This document shows, one piece after another, positions 22,542 to 30,244 of a stretch of DNA of 64,000 nt. The stretch's first letter is position 1; every line of letters begins with the position of its first letter. The translations under genes were made by a program, and so were the position numbers. This stretch comes from an uncultured Ruminiclostridium sp. (lineage in GTDB: Bacteria; Bacillota; Clostridia; Oscillospirales; Ruminococcaceae): positions 1 through 64,000 of the forward strand of contig CAJTTE010000009.1 in NCBI GenBank assembly GCA_910579265.1, given 5' to 3'. The notes beneath the pieces are model-generated. The model was not told where the DNA came from and did no database searches. It was given only the letters and a program-made list of their open reading frames with translations.

Positions 22542-23181
22542 CCTCGAATACTCGGATAAGGTCAAGGAACTGTCGGAGATAAACGCACAGCTCAATGCCC
22601 TTAAAGCAAAAAAGTCGGAGCTTGAGGCGTGGTTCTTAACATTAGGAAGCGAAGCCCTGAAGGACAGCAAAGCAAAGTCCGTTTGCTACCAATCCGACGA
22701 CGGCAGCAGCGTGATCTACACCCAAGCCCAGAAGCTTACCCTTGAAGCTCCTGCCGTACTTAAAAAGCTTTTGGGAAATACTTTTTCGGATTTTATCGAG
22801 GAAAAGAGCGAGCCGACCTACAAGGTAAAGTCCGCTGCCGTGGAGCGTATGCTGATAGGGCTGTACACGGGAAATTACACCAAGATCTCGCCTTCCGAAG
22901 TAATATCACAGCTGCCCTGTTCGTCCGAACAGCAGGCAATTTTATCCAAAAGGCTTAAAGGGGCGAATTTTGAAACAGACGTAAAGAACATAAGAGAGAT
23001 AGGCGGTTTTTCCGAGCAGGACGCCTCCGACTATGCCTATTTATATGCCGAGGCTGTTGTGTACGACACTTTCCGCAGGCTTATGGAATTAAGCGGAGCG
23101 GACGGAAATCCCGAGGAATTTATAAAGGGGCTTACCGTTGCGGTTTCCGTCGATGACACTACAAAAATCAGCATAAAGTAA
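22531..23181 (+). CDS. Phage early protein of unknown function
   Basis: A 216-residue protein starting MLNNLEYSDKVKELSEINAQ with AAAGGAGG before the ATG. The first ~45 residues are a coiled coil. The middle has YQSDDGSSVIYTQAQKLTLE, and the C-terminal half is helical (EQDASDYAYLYAEAVVYDTF). In Mu-like phages the genes at this place, just before gemA, are small accessory early genes, some of them modulating host DNA metabolism. I do not recognise this family. It is 9 nt upstream of the GemA-like gene, so the two are co-transcribed. Confidence 0.7.
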   Translation: MLNNLEYSDKVKELSEINAQLNALKAKKSELEAWFLTLGSEALKDSKAKSVCYQSDDGSSVIYTQAQKLTLEAPAVLKKLLGNTFSDFIEEKSEPTYKVKSAAVERMLIGLYTGNYTKISPSEVISQLPCSSEQQAILSKRLKGANFETDVKNIREIGGFSEQDASDYAYLYAEAVVYDTFRRLMELSGADGNPEEFIKGLTVAVSVDDTTKISIK

Positions 23182-23190
23182 GGAGGAACC

Positions 23191-23655
23191 ATGGCAGCAG
23201 CTACCAAAAAACAAATACGGTGTATTTATGTAATCGCCGCAAAATGCGGGCTTGTGGAGCGGGGAAACAGGGAGGATGATCTTCACGCCCTTGTTTATCA
23301 GCTCACCGAAAAGGAATCCATATCGGAGCTTACAGAAGAACAGGCAGCTGCTGTCATTCGCCGTCTCAAGGACGCAGAGGCAAACGCCGCCGATGAGGAG
23401 ACTGAGGCTTACATAAGCGAGGCTCAGATAAAGAAGATTTTCGGCTTAACATATGAGCTGGCGGCGTTATCGCCTTCCGAGGCTAAGGTTAAAGACAGAC
23501 TTTGCGGCATTATACAGAAGGAGCTTGGGCTTAAGGTCAATCCTCGGACTGATATTTTCAAGGGATTTTCCGAACGGCAGGGTGCAAAGCTTATTGATGC
23601 GCTTAAACGGTATGTCAGAAGTGCCAAAAAGAAAGGAGGAGGGAATGGATATTAG
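23191..23655 (+). CDS. GemA-like protein (Mu gp16, DUF1018)
   Basis: A 154-residue protein starting MAAATKKQIRCIYVIAAKCG with the family's typical K-x-IHA/CIYV-AK-LG opening and DDLHALVYQLTEKESISELT near residue 30. A second copy-like helical part starts AYISEAQIKKIFGLTYEL, followed by a closing KLIDALKRYVR. This fits the Mu gp16/GemA family, which alters host DNA supercoiling and division-gene expression in Mu. AAGGAGG precedes the ATG. It overlaps the Mor-like gene by 11 nt, and gemA-mor is the conserved Mu order. Confidence 0.85.
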   Translation: MAAATKKQIRCIYVIAAKCGLVERGNREDDLHALVYQLTEKESISELTEEQAAAVIRRLKDAEANAADEETEAYISEAQIKKIFGLTYELAALSPSEAKVKDRLCGIIQKELGLKVNPRTDIFKGFSERQGAKLIDALKRYVRSAKKKGGGNGY

Positions 23656-23899
23656 CAGGCTCAAGGAGAAGGATCGGGAGATTGCGGAGCTTATAGGCGA
23701 GGATAAATTAACGCTCTTAGCACGCCGATACGGCGGCAGCTATATTTATGTTCCCACCTTATCGGCTTTGCAGCGCAGTGAGCTTGAGGACAGTATAAAA
23801 AAGCGGTATAACGGTGATAATGCCGCTGAGCTTGGCAGGGAATTCGGTTTATCAGCAAGAACGATTGTACGAATAGTAACAAAAAAGCCTATGCATTGA
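23645..23899 (+). CDS. Mor-like transcription activator
   Basis: An 84-residue protein of the Mor/C family: ELIGEDKLTLLARRYGGSYI, then YVPTLSALQRSELEDSIKKR and a C-terminal helix-turn-helix (AAELGREFGLSARTIVRIV). In Mu, Mor dimers activate the middle promoter, which leads to late genes. AAAGGAGGG lies just before the ATG at 23645. It is somewhat shorter than Mu Mor (~129 residues), but small Mor proteins are common in Firmicute Mu-like phages. Its natural target genes (gp25 onwards) lie 7 kb away in the opposite direction. Confidence 0.85.
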   Translation: MDISRLKEKDREIAELIGEDKLTLLARRYGGSYIYVPTLSALQRSELEDSIKKRYNGDNAAELGREFGLSARTIVRIVTKKPMH

Positions 23900-23912
23900 G
23901 CATGGGCTTTTA
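23881..23912 (+). terminator. Terminator overlapping the Mor-like stop codon
   Basis: AAAAGCCTATGC and GCATGGGCTTTT form the arms, and the TGA stop lies in the loop. It would end the early transcript. Confidence 0.8.
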
Positions 23913-24359
23913 GCGGGATTAAATTTACTTTTCACAAGAATTATATTTACAACTCTACTATTATTTTCAGTTTTGAGCACTACATTCAATCCTTTGAGAA
24001 CAGGGCGTTTTATACATTATGCACAAAAATCTGACGATTTTTGGAAGAATAAACAGGGCGAAAGAAGGGGCTGTTTAGGTTATAACCTAAATCTTTCTTG
24101 AAATTTATAATCTTTGTAAATCCGCTTGTATAACTGAGTTGTGGCATTCTATCTCTTCAACGAATCAGTTCGTCGAAAAGATAAAAAAAGTTCGTTGAGT
24201 TCGTTGCGATTTTCAATATAAATTCTCGTCTTGTCCCATTCGTTCATTTAAATCTTAAAATGATGAAATCCGCTTGCAGTATACGTTTAAACGATTTTAC
24301 TTTCATTAAAATGCTCTTAAAACATTTCATTAAAATGATTTGACAGATCCTGCCTAAAA

Positions 24360-24386
24360 AGAAAAAAGGGGGCGGATTTGCCCCCT
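24360..24386 (-). terminator. Minus-strand terminator in the phage/agr gap
   Basis: GGGGGC and GCCCCC form a GC-rich stem, and the minus strand continues with TTTTTTCTTTTT. It suggests that a leftward gene once ended here. Confidence 0.75.
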
Positions 24387-24562
24387 AACGTTTGACAAGT
24401 TAGTGTGTTAATTAACTTCGCCGAATGTCGCTGTAATCCTCGAAAATCCGCTTGACAAAGGCTTTTTCTTGGGTACTTACCGTCTGTTTTCGGGTTTTTC
24501 CGTGTTTTACCGTTTTCGGGTTTTGCTTGGAAAATAACAGTAAAATATAACAAAGCCCTATA

Positions 24563-24610
24563 TCAAAAAAAGACAAGTATGCGATCGTGAGCGTACCTGT
24601 CTTTTTTTCT
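24563..24610. terminator. Bidirectional terminator in the phage/agr gap
   Basis: AAAAAAAGACA pairs with TGTCTTTTTTT, extended by GTA/TAC and GC/GC around GATCGTGA. A and T runs flank both sides. Confidence 0.8.
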
Positions 24611-24991
24611 GAAGATTTATGGAATATGAAAGCATAGCCAAAGCAGGGGAGTTATAATACACCTGTTTTTTATAGAATTATATATTGCCATTACCGGTTT
24701 AATTTGGTATAATGCTATTCAAAGGCGATACTTCGGATATTCGTAATTTGTTTTCGGTTATGCGTCAAGGAATACGTATATGTTCATACCGATGTTCAAA
24801 TTGTTTTCAGGCAAATCAATAACGTCAAAAGGTATTTTTAGGTTATTCGTTTTACACAGAATTTTTTGCGGGTACACAACCATACTTGAAAATCCGCAAT
24901 CGGATTTTTGTAAATATTCTTTTGATATAAAGGTATAGGGTATTGTCAAATATACCGCTCGCCAATAAGGTCATAAGGTTCGGAGGTAAAT

Positions 24992-25720
24992 ATGCTTAAA
25001 ACAGCGGTCTGCGACGATAATACGGCAATGCTGCAATATCTTTCTCAATGTATCTCAAGCGGTTTTTCGGAAAATTCCATTCCTCACGGTATAAGCAAGT
25101 TTTCAAAAGGCTCCGATTTTATTGCACAACATAAGAACGTTCCTTTTGACGTTGTGTTTTTGGATATAAAAATGCCGGATATGAGCGGATTTGAGGTCGC
25201 GAAGCAAATCAGGCAGATGTCAAAAAATACCTACATTATTTTTATTACGACAGAGGAAAGCCTTGTATATGACAGCTTCGACTTTCAACCGTTTCATTTT
25301 ATATGTAAAGGAGACTTTATGCGGCTTAAGGAAAATGTGGGTAATGTTGTCAAAAAACTGATAAAATATATGGCCGCAGCCGAACCGATAGAGCTCCAAT
25401 TACCTTATAATGAAAAAAAGTATGTTTTGCCTTCAACGATAATATATGCTAAAAGCTATAAAAATTATATTGACTTAACTCGAACACAGCATGAGGTTTT
25501 AAGAGTAAGAGGAAATATGGAATATGCTATGCGCAAGCTGCCTTCCCTTATGTTCAGCAGAATACATAACAGGTATATCGTCAATATGAAGCATATTACA
25601 AAGGTCGATTATCCGAATTCGATAGTGTTTATGGATAACGGGGATGATATAGAGATAAGCAGAGCTTATAAAAAGTCTTTCGGTCAGGAATACAATATAT
25701 TTCTTCGGAGCCTGGTTTGA
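24992..25720 (+). CDS. agrA: LytTR response regulator (AgrA-like)
   Basis: A 242-residue regulator. The receiver domain (1-~125) has the acidic pair in AVCDDN (Asp8, Asp9), the phosphorylated Asp58 in VVFLDIKMPDMSG and the Lys in the FICKGDF region. The LytTR DNA-binding domain (~135-242) shows LPSTIIYAKSYKNYIDLTRT, LPSLMFSRIHNRYIVNMKHI and ISRAYKKSF. GGAGGT lies 7 nt before the ATG. It is 160 nt upstream of the GHKL sensor gene and close to agrBD, so it should be the response regulator of this peptide quorum system and bind direct repeats before agrB. Confidence 0.92.
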   Translation: MLKTAVCDDNTAMLQYLSQCISSGFSENSIPHGISKFSKGSDFIAQHKNVPFDVVFLDIKMPDMSGFEVAKQIRQMSKNTYIIFITTEESLVYDSFDFQPFHFICKGDFMRLKENVGNVVKKLIKYMAAAEPIELQLPYNEKKYVLPSTIIYAKSYKNYIDLTRTQHEVLRVRGNMEYAMRKLPSLMFSRIHNRYIVNMKHITKVDYPNSIVFMDNGDDIEISRAYKKSFGQEYNIFLRSLV

Positions 25721-25836
25721 CCGTGTCCGATAAGAAGCGCTCCTAAGTATTATAAAAACCATACGAGGTTTTTTCAAAGAACCTGGAAAGCATTTTGTTT
25801 TTTCGATTTCACACTAAAAATCTGTCACATCGGCGA

Positions 25837-25864
25837 AGCTTAAAACGATCTATCGTTTTAAGCT
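25837..25864. promoter_or_regulatory. Perfect palindrome upstream of agrC
   Basis: AGCTTAAAACGAT and ATCGTTTTAAGCT are 13-bp perfect arms separated by CT, ending 16 nt before the sensor start codon. It has no T run, so it is more likely an operator or an mRNA hairpin that affects translation of the sensor than a terminator. Confidence 0.6.
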
Positions 25865-25880
25865 ACACCCGGATAATGAG

Positions 25881-27200
25881 GTGCTTGGAGTGGAAATATT
25901 CTGGAATTTATTCGAATTTATCGTAACGATATTTGAAGCCTTTGTTTTTATGCATTTTGTCTGTGCCTTTCTTGGTCACAATTTTAAAACCAGGAAAGGA
26001 AAATTAGTATATATTATCGGCAGCATAGGCTGCGCTGTAATAACCGTAATTTTTAACTCGCTGACAATATATGAAGGCATTTTAGGTATTCTTTACTCTA
26101 TATATTATTTTTTGTTTTCGCTGATCTTTTTAAAGGGAACGTTTATAAAAAAGCTTTTTGTTTCCATACTTACAAATATAATATCGGTATGCACCAATAT
26201 ATTTGTGACAAATATTTTAACGACCGCTTTTCACAAGGATATCAACTATATATACGCAGAGCAAGGTCCGGAGCGCTTTATTTTAATCGTAACGGTGCAG
26301 ACAATTTTAATTTATGTCTGCGGTTTAATTCTGAGGCTATCCTCCGATAAGAAATTTTCTCTTAAGCTTAAGGAGTGGTTTTTAATTATTCTGGTGTTTA
26401 CGGTATCATTTGTTTCACTTATGTTTATTCATATAACGCTGCTCGAAAGTTCGGATTCCGGGGCAAACGAAACAAAGCTTCTTTTTATATCTGAGCTCGG
26501 CATAATAGCAGTAAACATTATATGCTTCTATATGACTATAACGTTAAATAAAAGCCATGAGGAGGCCTTAAAGCTAAAGCTTATCAATCAGACTCATGAA
26601 GAGCGCGCCAAGTATGCGGAAAATGTACGCAAGCAATACGAGGAAATTCGTTCCATACGGCATGATATGAAGCAAAATCTTGCCGTTATCAGCGCTCTTC
26701 AAAAAGAAGGTAAATTTACGGAGGCAATGGCTTTTACCGATAAATGTACGGATAACATGTCAAAGCTCGATATGCCGATTAATGTGGGAAATGATTTTAT
26801 AAACGCGATTTTAAGCACAAAGCTCAGTCTTGCGAAAGAAAAGGGAATAAGTATGGTCTGCCGCTCTTCAAAGGATGTTACGGGAATAGAGGATGTGGAT
26901 CTTTGCGTTCTTTTGGGAAATATACTTGACAATGCGATAGAAGCCTGCGAAAAAAGTACGGTAAAAAATATAGATTCGACGATTTATTCTGACAGCGATA
27001 AGCTTATTATAACGGTTATCAACACAACCGACTCTTCCGTACTTAACAAGAATCCGGATTTAAAAACGGATAAGCCGGACAAAGCATCTCACGGATACGG
27101 AGTAAAAACCATAAGATCCATCGCCGAAAAATACGGCGGTAACGCAAGCTTTTATGAAGAGGACGATAAATTCATATGTCAAGTAAATATATTTAAATGA
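25881..27200 (+). CDS. agrC: GHKL-type sensor histidine kinase (AgrC-like)
   Basis: A 439-residue membrane kinase. Residues ~1-205 hold about six transmembrane helices that would form the peptide receptor. A coiled linker follows (LKLKLINQTHEERAKYAENV), then the phospho-acceptor motif SIRHDMKQNL (His near 257). The GHKL ATPase domain has the N box LLGNILDNAIEACE and the G box HGYGVKTIRSIAEKYGG. This is the AgrC/FsrC class that senses cyclic peptides. The GTG start at 25881 has only a weak ribosome site; a GTG three codons further is possible. A strong terminator follows. Confidence 0.9.
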   Translation: MLGVEIFWNLFEFIVTIFEAFVFMHFVCAFLGHNFKTRKGKLVYIIGSIGCAVITVIFNSLTIYEGILGILYSIYYFLFSLIFLKGTFIKKLFVSILTNIISVCTNIFVTNILTTAFHKDINYIYAEQGPERFILIVTVQTILIYVCGLILRLSSDKKFSLKLKEWFLIILVFTVSFVSLMFIHITLLESSDSGANETKLLFISELGIIAVNIICFYMTITLNKSHEEALKLKLINQTHEERAKYAENVRKQYEEIRSIRHDMKQNLAVISALQKEGKFTEAMAFTDKCTDNMSKLDMPINVGNDFINAILSTKLSLAKEKGISMVCRSSKDVTGIEDVDLCVLLGNILDNAIEACEKSTVKNIDSTIYSDSDKLIITVINTTDSSVLNKNPDLKTDKPDKASHGYGVKTIRSIAEKYGGNASFYEEDDKFICQVNIFK

Positions 27201-27221
27201 TCAATCTTATTTATATAATCG

Positions 27222-27264
27222 ATGCTTCCGCCGCAGGTAAAAACCTTGCGGCGGAAGCGTTTTT
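27222..27264 (+). terminator. Terminator after agrC
   Basis: GCTTCCGCCGCAGGT pairs with ACCTTGCGGCGGAAGC around a short loop, followed by GTTTTTACC. It separates the agrAC transcript from agrBD. Confidence 0.9.
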
Positions 27265-27270
27265 ACCAAA

Positions 27271-27332
27271 CTTAACAATATTCGACCAAGCTTACCTAAA
27301 AAATTGACATCGGATATAAAAGGTGATAGAAT
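27271..27332 (+). promoter_or_regulatory. agrBD promoter with LytTR-type direct repeats
   Basis: TTGACA (27304-27309), a 17-nt spacer and TAGAAT (27327-27332) form a good sigma-A promoter. Just upstream CTTAACAAT (27271) and CTTACCTAA (27291) are direct repeats one pair of helical turns apart, the geometry bound by LytTR regulators. The complement of the first, ATTGTTAAG, resembles the S. aureus AgrA box ACAGTTAAG. Confidence 0.65.
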
Positions 27333-27356
27333 AAGCGCGAAAAAAGGAGCAGGAAA

Positions 27357-27950
27357 ATGATAAAGTATATCTCGAAAAATATAATACTTAATTTCATTTA
27401 TAAAAATTGCAATCTTCCTACGGACATGAAGGAAGTATATCAATACGGTATCGAAATAACAATTTCTTCAATATTAAATATATCATTGATTATAATTATA
27501 AGCTTATTACTGGGGGACATCGTATCGGGGATAATTTTCCTGATGTTCTTTATTCCGTTAAGAACATATTGCGGAGGATACCATGCAACGTCTTATTTAA
27601 GATGTAATATAGTTTTTTCCGTTACATATGCCATGGTGTTTTTTATCAGCGTTTTACTTTCCCCTGTCTTCAAGTCGAATTTAAATATTGCCGAGGCGAT
27701 CCTTATGCTTGGGTTTATTCCCGTGTTGGTTTTTTCTCCGGTAAAGAACAAGCATAAGAGCCTGAGTGCTTCAACGGCAAAAAAATGCAGAATAATATCT
27801 ATCTTAATTTATATTGTTTTAGCGTTGATTTCAATCTTTTTCTGCATTCGTGAAACATATGGATCAATAATGGTCATAACGCTAACAGCCGTATCGGTTA
27901 TGATCTTAATTGAAATATTTATGCAAAGGAGGGGCTATCATGATGTTTAA
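27357..27950 (+). CDS. agrB: AgrB-family peptide-processing membrane protease
   Basis: A 197-residue polytopic membrane protein with 5-6 hydrophobic segments. The conserved block reads PLRTYCGGYHATSYLRC; His76 and Cys83 have the same 7-residue spacing as the catalytic His77/Cys84 of S. aureus AgrB. The enzyme cuts the C-terminal tail of AgrD and closes the thiolactone ring. AAGGAG precedes the ATG (7-8 nt), and the gene has its own promoter. Its last codons overlap the start of agrD by 11 nt, so the two are translationally coupled. Confidence 0.95.
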   Translation: MIKYISKNIILNFIYKNCNLPTDMKEVYQYGIEITISSILNISLIIIISLLLGDIVSGIIFLMFFIPLRTYCGGYHATSYLRCNIVFSVTYAMVFFISVLLSPVFKSNLNIAEAILMLGFIPVLVFSPVKNKHKSLSASTAKKCRIISILIYIVLALISIFFCIRETYGSIMVITLTAVSVMILIEIFMQRRGYHDV

Positions 27951-28077
27951 GAAAGTATTGGCCGAAAAAATCGCCAAGATTTCTCTGACTATGGCCAAGA
28001 AGTCATGCGGAACAGCTTCCCAGTACGGTTCATATGAGCCTAAGGAACCGGAAGCTCTGAAAAAGGCAGGCAAGTAA
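27940..28077 (+). CDS. agrD: AgrD-type cyclic autoinducer precursor peptide (45 aa)
   Basis: Translated by hand: MMFKKVLAEKIAKISLTMAK, then KSCGTASQYGSYEPKEPEAL and a KKAGK tail. The first ~22 residues form an amphipathic, positively charged helix for membrane binding. The single Cys (residue 23) would close the thiolactone, and the EPKEPEAL segment is the conserved C-terminal recognition region of AgrD proteins (compare DEPTEPEE in S. aureus). AAAGGAGGGG lies 6 nt before the first ATG. The ring size and the C-terminal cut site cannot be read from the sequence; the signal lies within CGTASQYGSY or a shorter part. Confidence 0.93.
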   Translation: MMFKKVLAEKIAKISLTMAKKSCGTASQYGSYEPKEPEALKKAGK

Positions 28078-28376
28078 TTAGGTCCGGTTTTGCAGCTATT
28101 CTTAGATGCCAATAAAATAAAGCGTGTCCGCATAAAACCGGCATTCGGGTATATGCATATTTCCGGGTCATAAGCCGTCGGGATATTGCTGTGTTTTCCG
28201 TGCGGACATGCTGTATATTGGCCGGTTAGGAAAAAACCGGATAAAACCCGCAAAGAGAAACCCGGAGCTTTTTCATAAACGCTTGTTTTCAGCGCTTAAA
28301 AAAGTTTTAAAGCAGTCCGGAGGTCCTCTGAGGCATTTAAAGACATCGGAATTAAAATTTTTTCAGGAGGAATCAA

Positions 28377-28677
28377 TTATTTAAATCCATCAGTGCAGTT
28401 GCTATAGCCGGTATAATCGCAGCAGGCTTGGCTATGTCCACAAGTGCAGAAACTACATGTCCGCCTCACAATTATAATACACTAATGAAAACCACTTTAA
28501 CGGTTGTAGGTGTTACGCCGCATACTTATTGTAGAAAGTGTTATAAATAACAAGCCCGTATACGGTACTTGCATCATAGAGAGAATAGTAACCGTCAGAA
28601 GAACATATGAATGCATATGCGGTCAGACAAAAACAGTATCGGACGAACACACCAGACACACAAAGTGTGGTCAGTAA
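28377..28677 (+). pseudogene. Secreted Cys-rich small protein, decayed
   Basis: A strong AGGAGG (28365-28370) is followed 7 nt later by an open frame that begins with TTA rather than a start codon. It encodes a signal peptide-like stretch (FKSISAVAIAGIIAAGLAMS, TSA cleavage), then ETTCPPHNYNTLMKTTLTVV and HTYCRKCYK before a TAA (28548). In the +1 frame the sense continues as NKPVYGTCIIERIVTVRRTY and ECICGQTKTVSDEHTRHTKC. One lost start codon plus one frameshift would explain both. It lies 300 nt downstream of agrD, and products of agr-controlled genes are often secreted peptides. Confidence 0.6.
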
Positions 28678-28837
28678 TTTTACATATATCAGATTAAATC
28701 ATGTTGGCGGTATATCGTTTGTTTAAGGTTGACATAACGCTTTTAAGAGTTCATATATCGACCGGGGATATTATACTTTGTCCGGCATGTAAAACGCAAG
28801 GTTCTAACTCATAAAATCCGGAGCTTCAGCAGTATAT

Positions 28838-29017
28838 TTAAGGCAATACCGCACAATGACCGCCTGACGGCTTTGCGTGCGACTTGCTTGCATATATTCC
28901 GTCATCTTACACAAATTCTCCTTGAAATACGTCAGTATTCCTGCGTCGAATTTATGCAAGCTTACGAAATACCTGACTGCGCAATTCACACGCAATCATT
29001 GTGTGGTGTTGCCTTAA
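28838..29017 (+). mobile_element. MITE family A, full copy 2
   Basis: 180 bp from TTAAGGCAATACCGCACAAT to the inverted end TTGTGTGGTGTTGCCTTAA. The interior (CCTTGAAATACGTCAGTATT and TGCGTCGAATTTATGCAAGC) matches copies at 21,754, 37,246 and 43,281. TTAA at both outer edges is either the target duplication or part of the terminal repeat. It encodes no protein. Confidence 0.88.
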
Positions 29018-29047
29018 TTGTAAAGCCTCCGGCAGTTATATTCAGCC

Positions 29048-29206
29048 AAAAGGCAACACCGCACAACTACCGTACTCCGGACTTCCTAATGCCTGTAATT
29101 TTTTATCAGCGATCCTCCGAAGCACATTAATGTCTTATGTCGTTTTTGGACGGATGATAAAAACATGGCGCAATTGTCCGACAATAGTTGTGCGGTGTTG
29201 TCTTAA
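29048..29206 (+). mobile_element. MITE with family-A ends but a different interior
   Basis: AAGGCAACACCGCACAACTA and the inverted TAGTTGTGCGGTGTTGTCTT bound ~159 bp that does not resemble the family-A core. It lies 30 bp after copy 2. The shared ends suggest the same transposase could move both. Confidence 0.7.
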
Positions 29207-29364
29207 CAACACTGAAAAAAATACTTTTGTCCATAACGGGATAAGTGGGCGGATTTTTTAGAAAAGACCGTTTTTATGTGAAAAAATCATATGACAGTCT
29301 GTTTGGCGCGGTCGGGGTTGTTTTAGCCGATAATCGTGCGCCTCCTTTTATATGCACAGGTTGT

Positions 29365-29396
29365 AAATAAGGCGGGATTTTTTCCGCCTTATTTAT
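29365..29396 (+). terminator. Hairpin terminator
   Basis: AAATAAGGCGG and CCGCCTTATTT arms with a T-rich loop and flanks. No intact gene precedes it, so it may have served the DNA now replaced by MITEs. Confidence 0.7.
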
Positions 29397-29476
29397 ATGC
29401 TTTCAACTCGAGTATTTCCTTGTATCCTCTTTTATGAAGTAGGCTTTTTATAACCAGTGAAAAGGGATATGCGACA

Positions 29477-29743
29477 ATGAAGGAAAAACAAAACAACATA
29501 ACTGTTTCAGAAAAAGAATTTAAAAGGCTTCGGGAATGCGAATCTTACCGTATTCCGATGGAAGTTGACGAATTGCGTGTATTCAGGAGCTGCTCGGGTG
29601 TTTATGACGGATATTATGTTTGTCCGCGCTGCAAAATAACAATAGAGCGTGAATTTATGTCCTACTGTGACAGATGCGGGCAAAAACTGAATTGGAAAAA
29701 TTATAAAAAAGCAAAGCGCGTATATTTTGACGCGCGGAATTAG
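29477..29743 (+). CDS. Small zinc-ribbon protein (paralog B)
   Basis: An 88-residue protein with CPRC near residue 50 and CDRCG near residue 65, then WKNYKKAKRVY. It is clearly homologous to the protein at 904-1173: the shared C-terminal half is nearly identical and the N-terminal half is diverged (SEKEFKRLRECESYRIPMEV against LEKELRKLRESVSYRNPMQI). AAAGGG precedes the ATG. It stands alone between MITEs and hypothetical genes. Two copies 28 kb apart, one beside phage DNA, suggest spread with a mobile element. The function is unknown. Confidence 0.78.
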   Translation: MKEKQNNITVSEKEFKRLRECESYRIPMEVDELRVFRSCSGVYDGYYVCPRCKITIEREFMSYCDRCGQKLNWKNYKKAKRVYFDARN

Positions 29744-29912
29744 AGAAAATCCGGAATGCCTTGGTCGGCACAACTTACGCATAGGGCGGACGGTCCTGCA
29801 TATCTTAAGCGTCCGGTATGGTTCGGTATTCCCTTTCCCGCACAGCTGCATATCAATAAATTGCTCTAATGCTTTTAATTTTCATATATGACCCGCAGCG
29901 CGGAAACATCTG

Positions 29913-30173
29913 TTATACAGAATATACTGTCTGCCGCGCCGATGTTTTTTGTACGGAATTTAATATGCATTTCGCCGAAAGGTTTGTTATGAAGGCAGTA
30001 TAAACTTTGATAATTCTTAAAAACGGGCAGTACAAATTACATTCCGCTTCAAATGAGTGGCCATCAGCTATAATGCGTACAAAAGGCTCATCCCAAACCG
30101 TATCGTCCGCGAACCACCAGTACACTTTTTTATCCACGATAATTTTTCGTTTTCCTTTTTTATCAACACCCAT
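29913..30173 (-). CDS. Hypothetical protein, probably decaying
   Basis: The first ~50 residues (MGVDKKGKRKIIVDKKVYWW, FADDTVWDEPFVRIIADGHS) look like a small beta-rich protein of the KRKVIVDGKxYYWY type seen in Clostridia. The last ~35 residues do not fit and may follow a frameshift. The start at 30173 lacks a strong ribosome site. A family-B MITE lies 72 bp upstream and may have cut it from its promoter. I do not know the function. Confidence 0.5.
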   Translation of the reverse strand: MGVDKKGKRKIIVDKKVYWWFADDTVWDEPFVRIIADGHSFEAECNLYCPFLRIIKVYTAFITNLSAKCILNSVQKTSARQTVYSV

Positions 30174-30244
30174 AGTACCATCAACGATACAGATAAAAAT
30201 GATCCTTGAGCTTAATTTAAATATACCGGTAAAACGTTTTATAT

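Larger units (their letters stand above)
23913..24991. other. Intergenic region between prophage and agr locus
   Basis: About 1.08 kb without a convincing gene. It holds TTTCATTAAAATG twice (near 24,300 and 24,325) and related variants just upstream. It also holds GTTCGTTGAGTTCGTTG, a hairpin ACGAA/TTCGT, and two terminators. Short frames on the minus strand (24,317-24,553 and 24,758-24,949) have no family match or ribosome site. It may contain the old phage end. Confidence 0.5.

Noticed and set aside
24317..24553. 78-codon minus-strand frame before the agr locus
   Set aside because: It runs through a strong terminator hairpin, lacks a ribosome site and has low-complexity basic content. No family is recognisable.
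24758..24949. 63-codon minus-strand frame (TTG start) upstream of agrA
   Set aside because: There is no ribosome site and no family feature. The sequence could be the end of a lost gene, but this cannot be supported.
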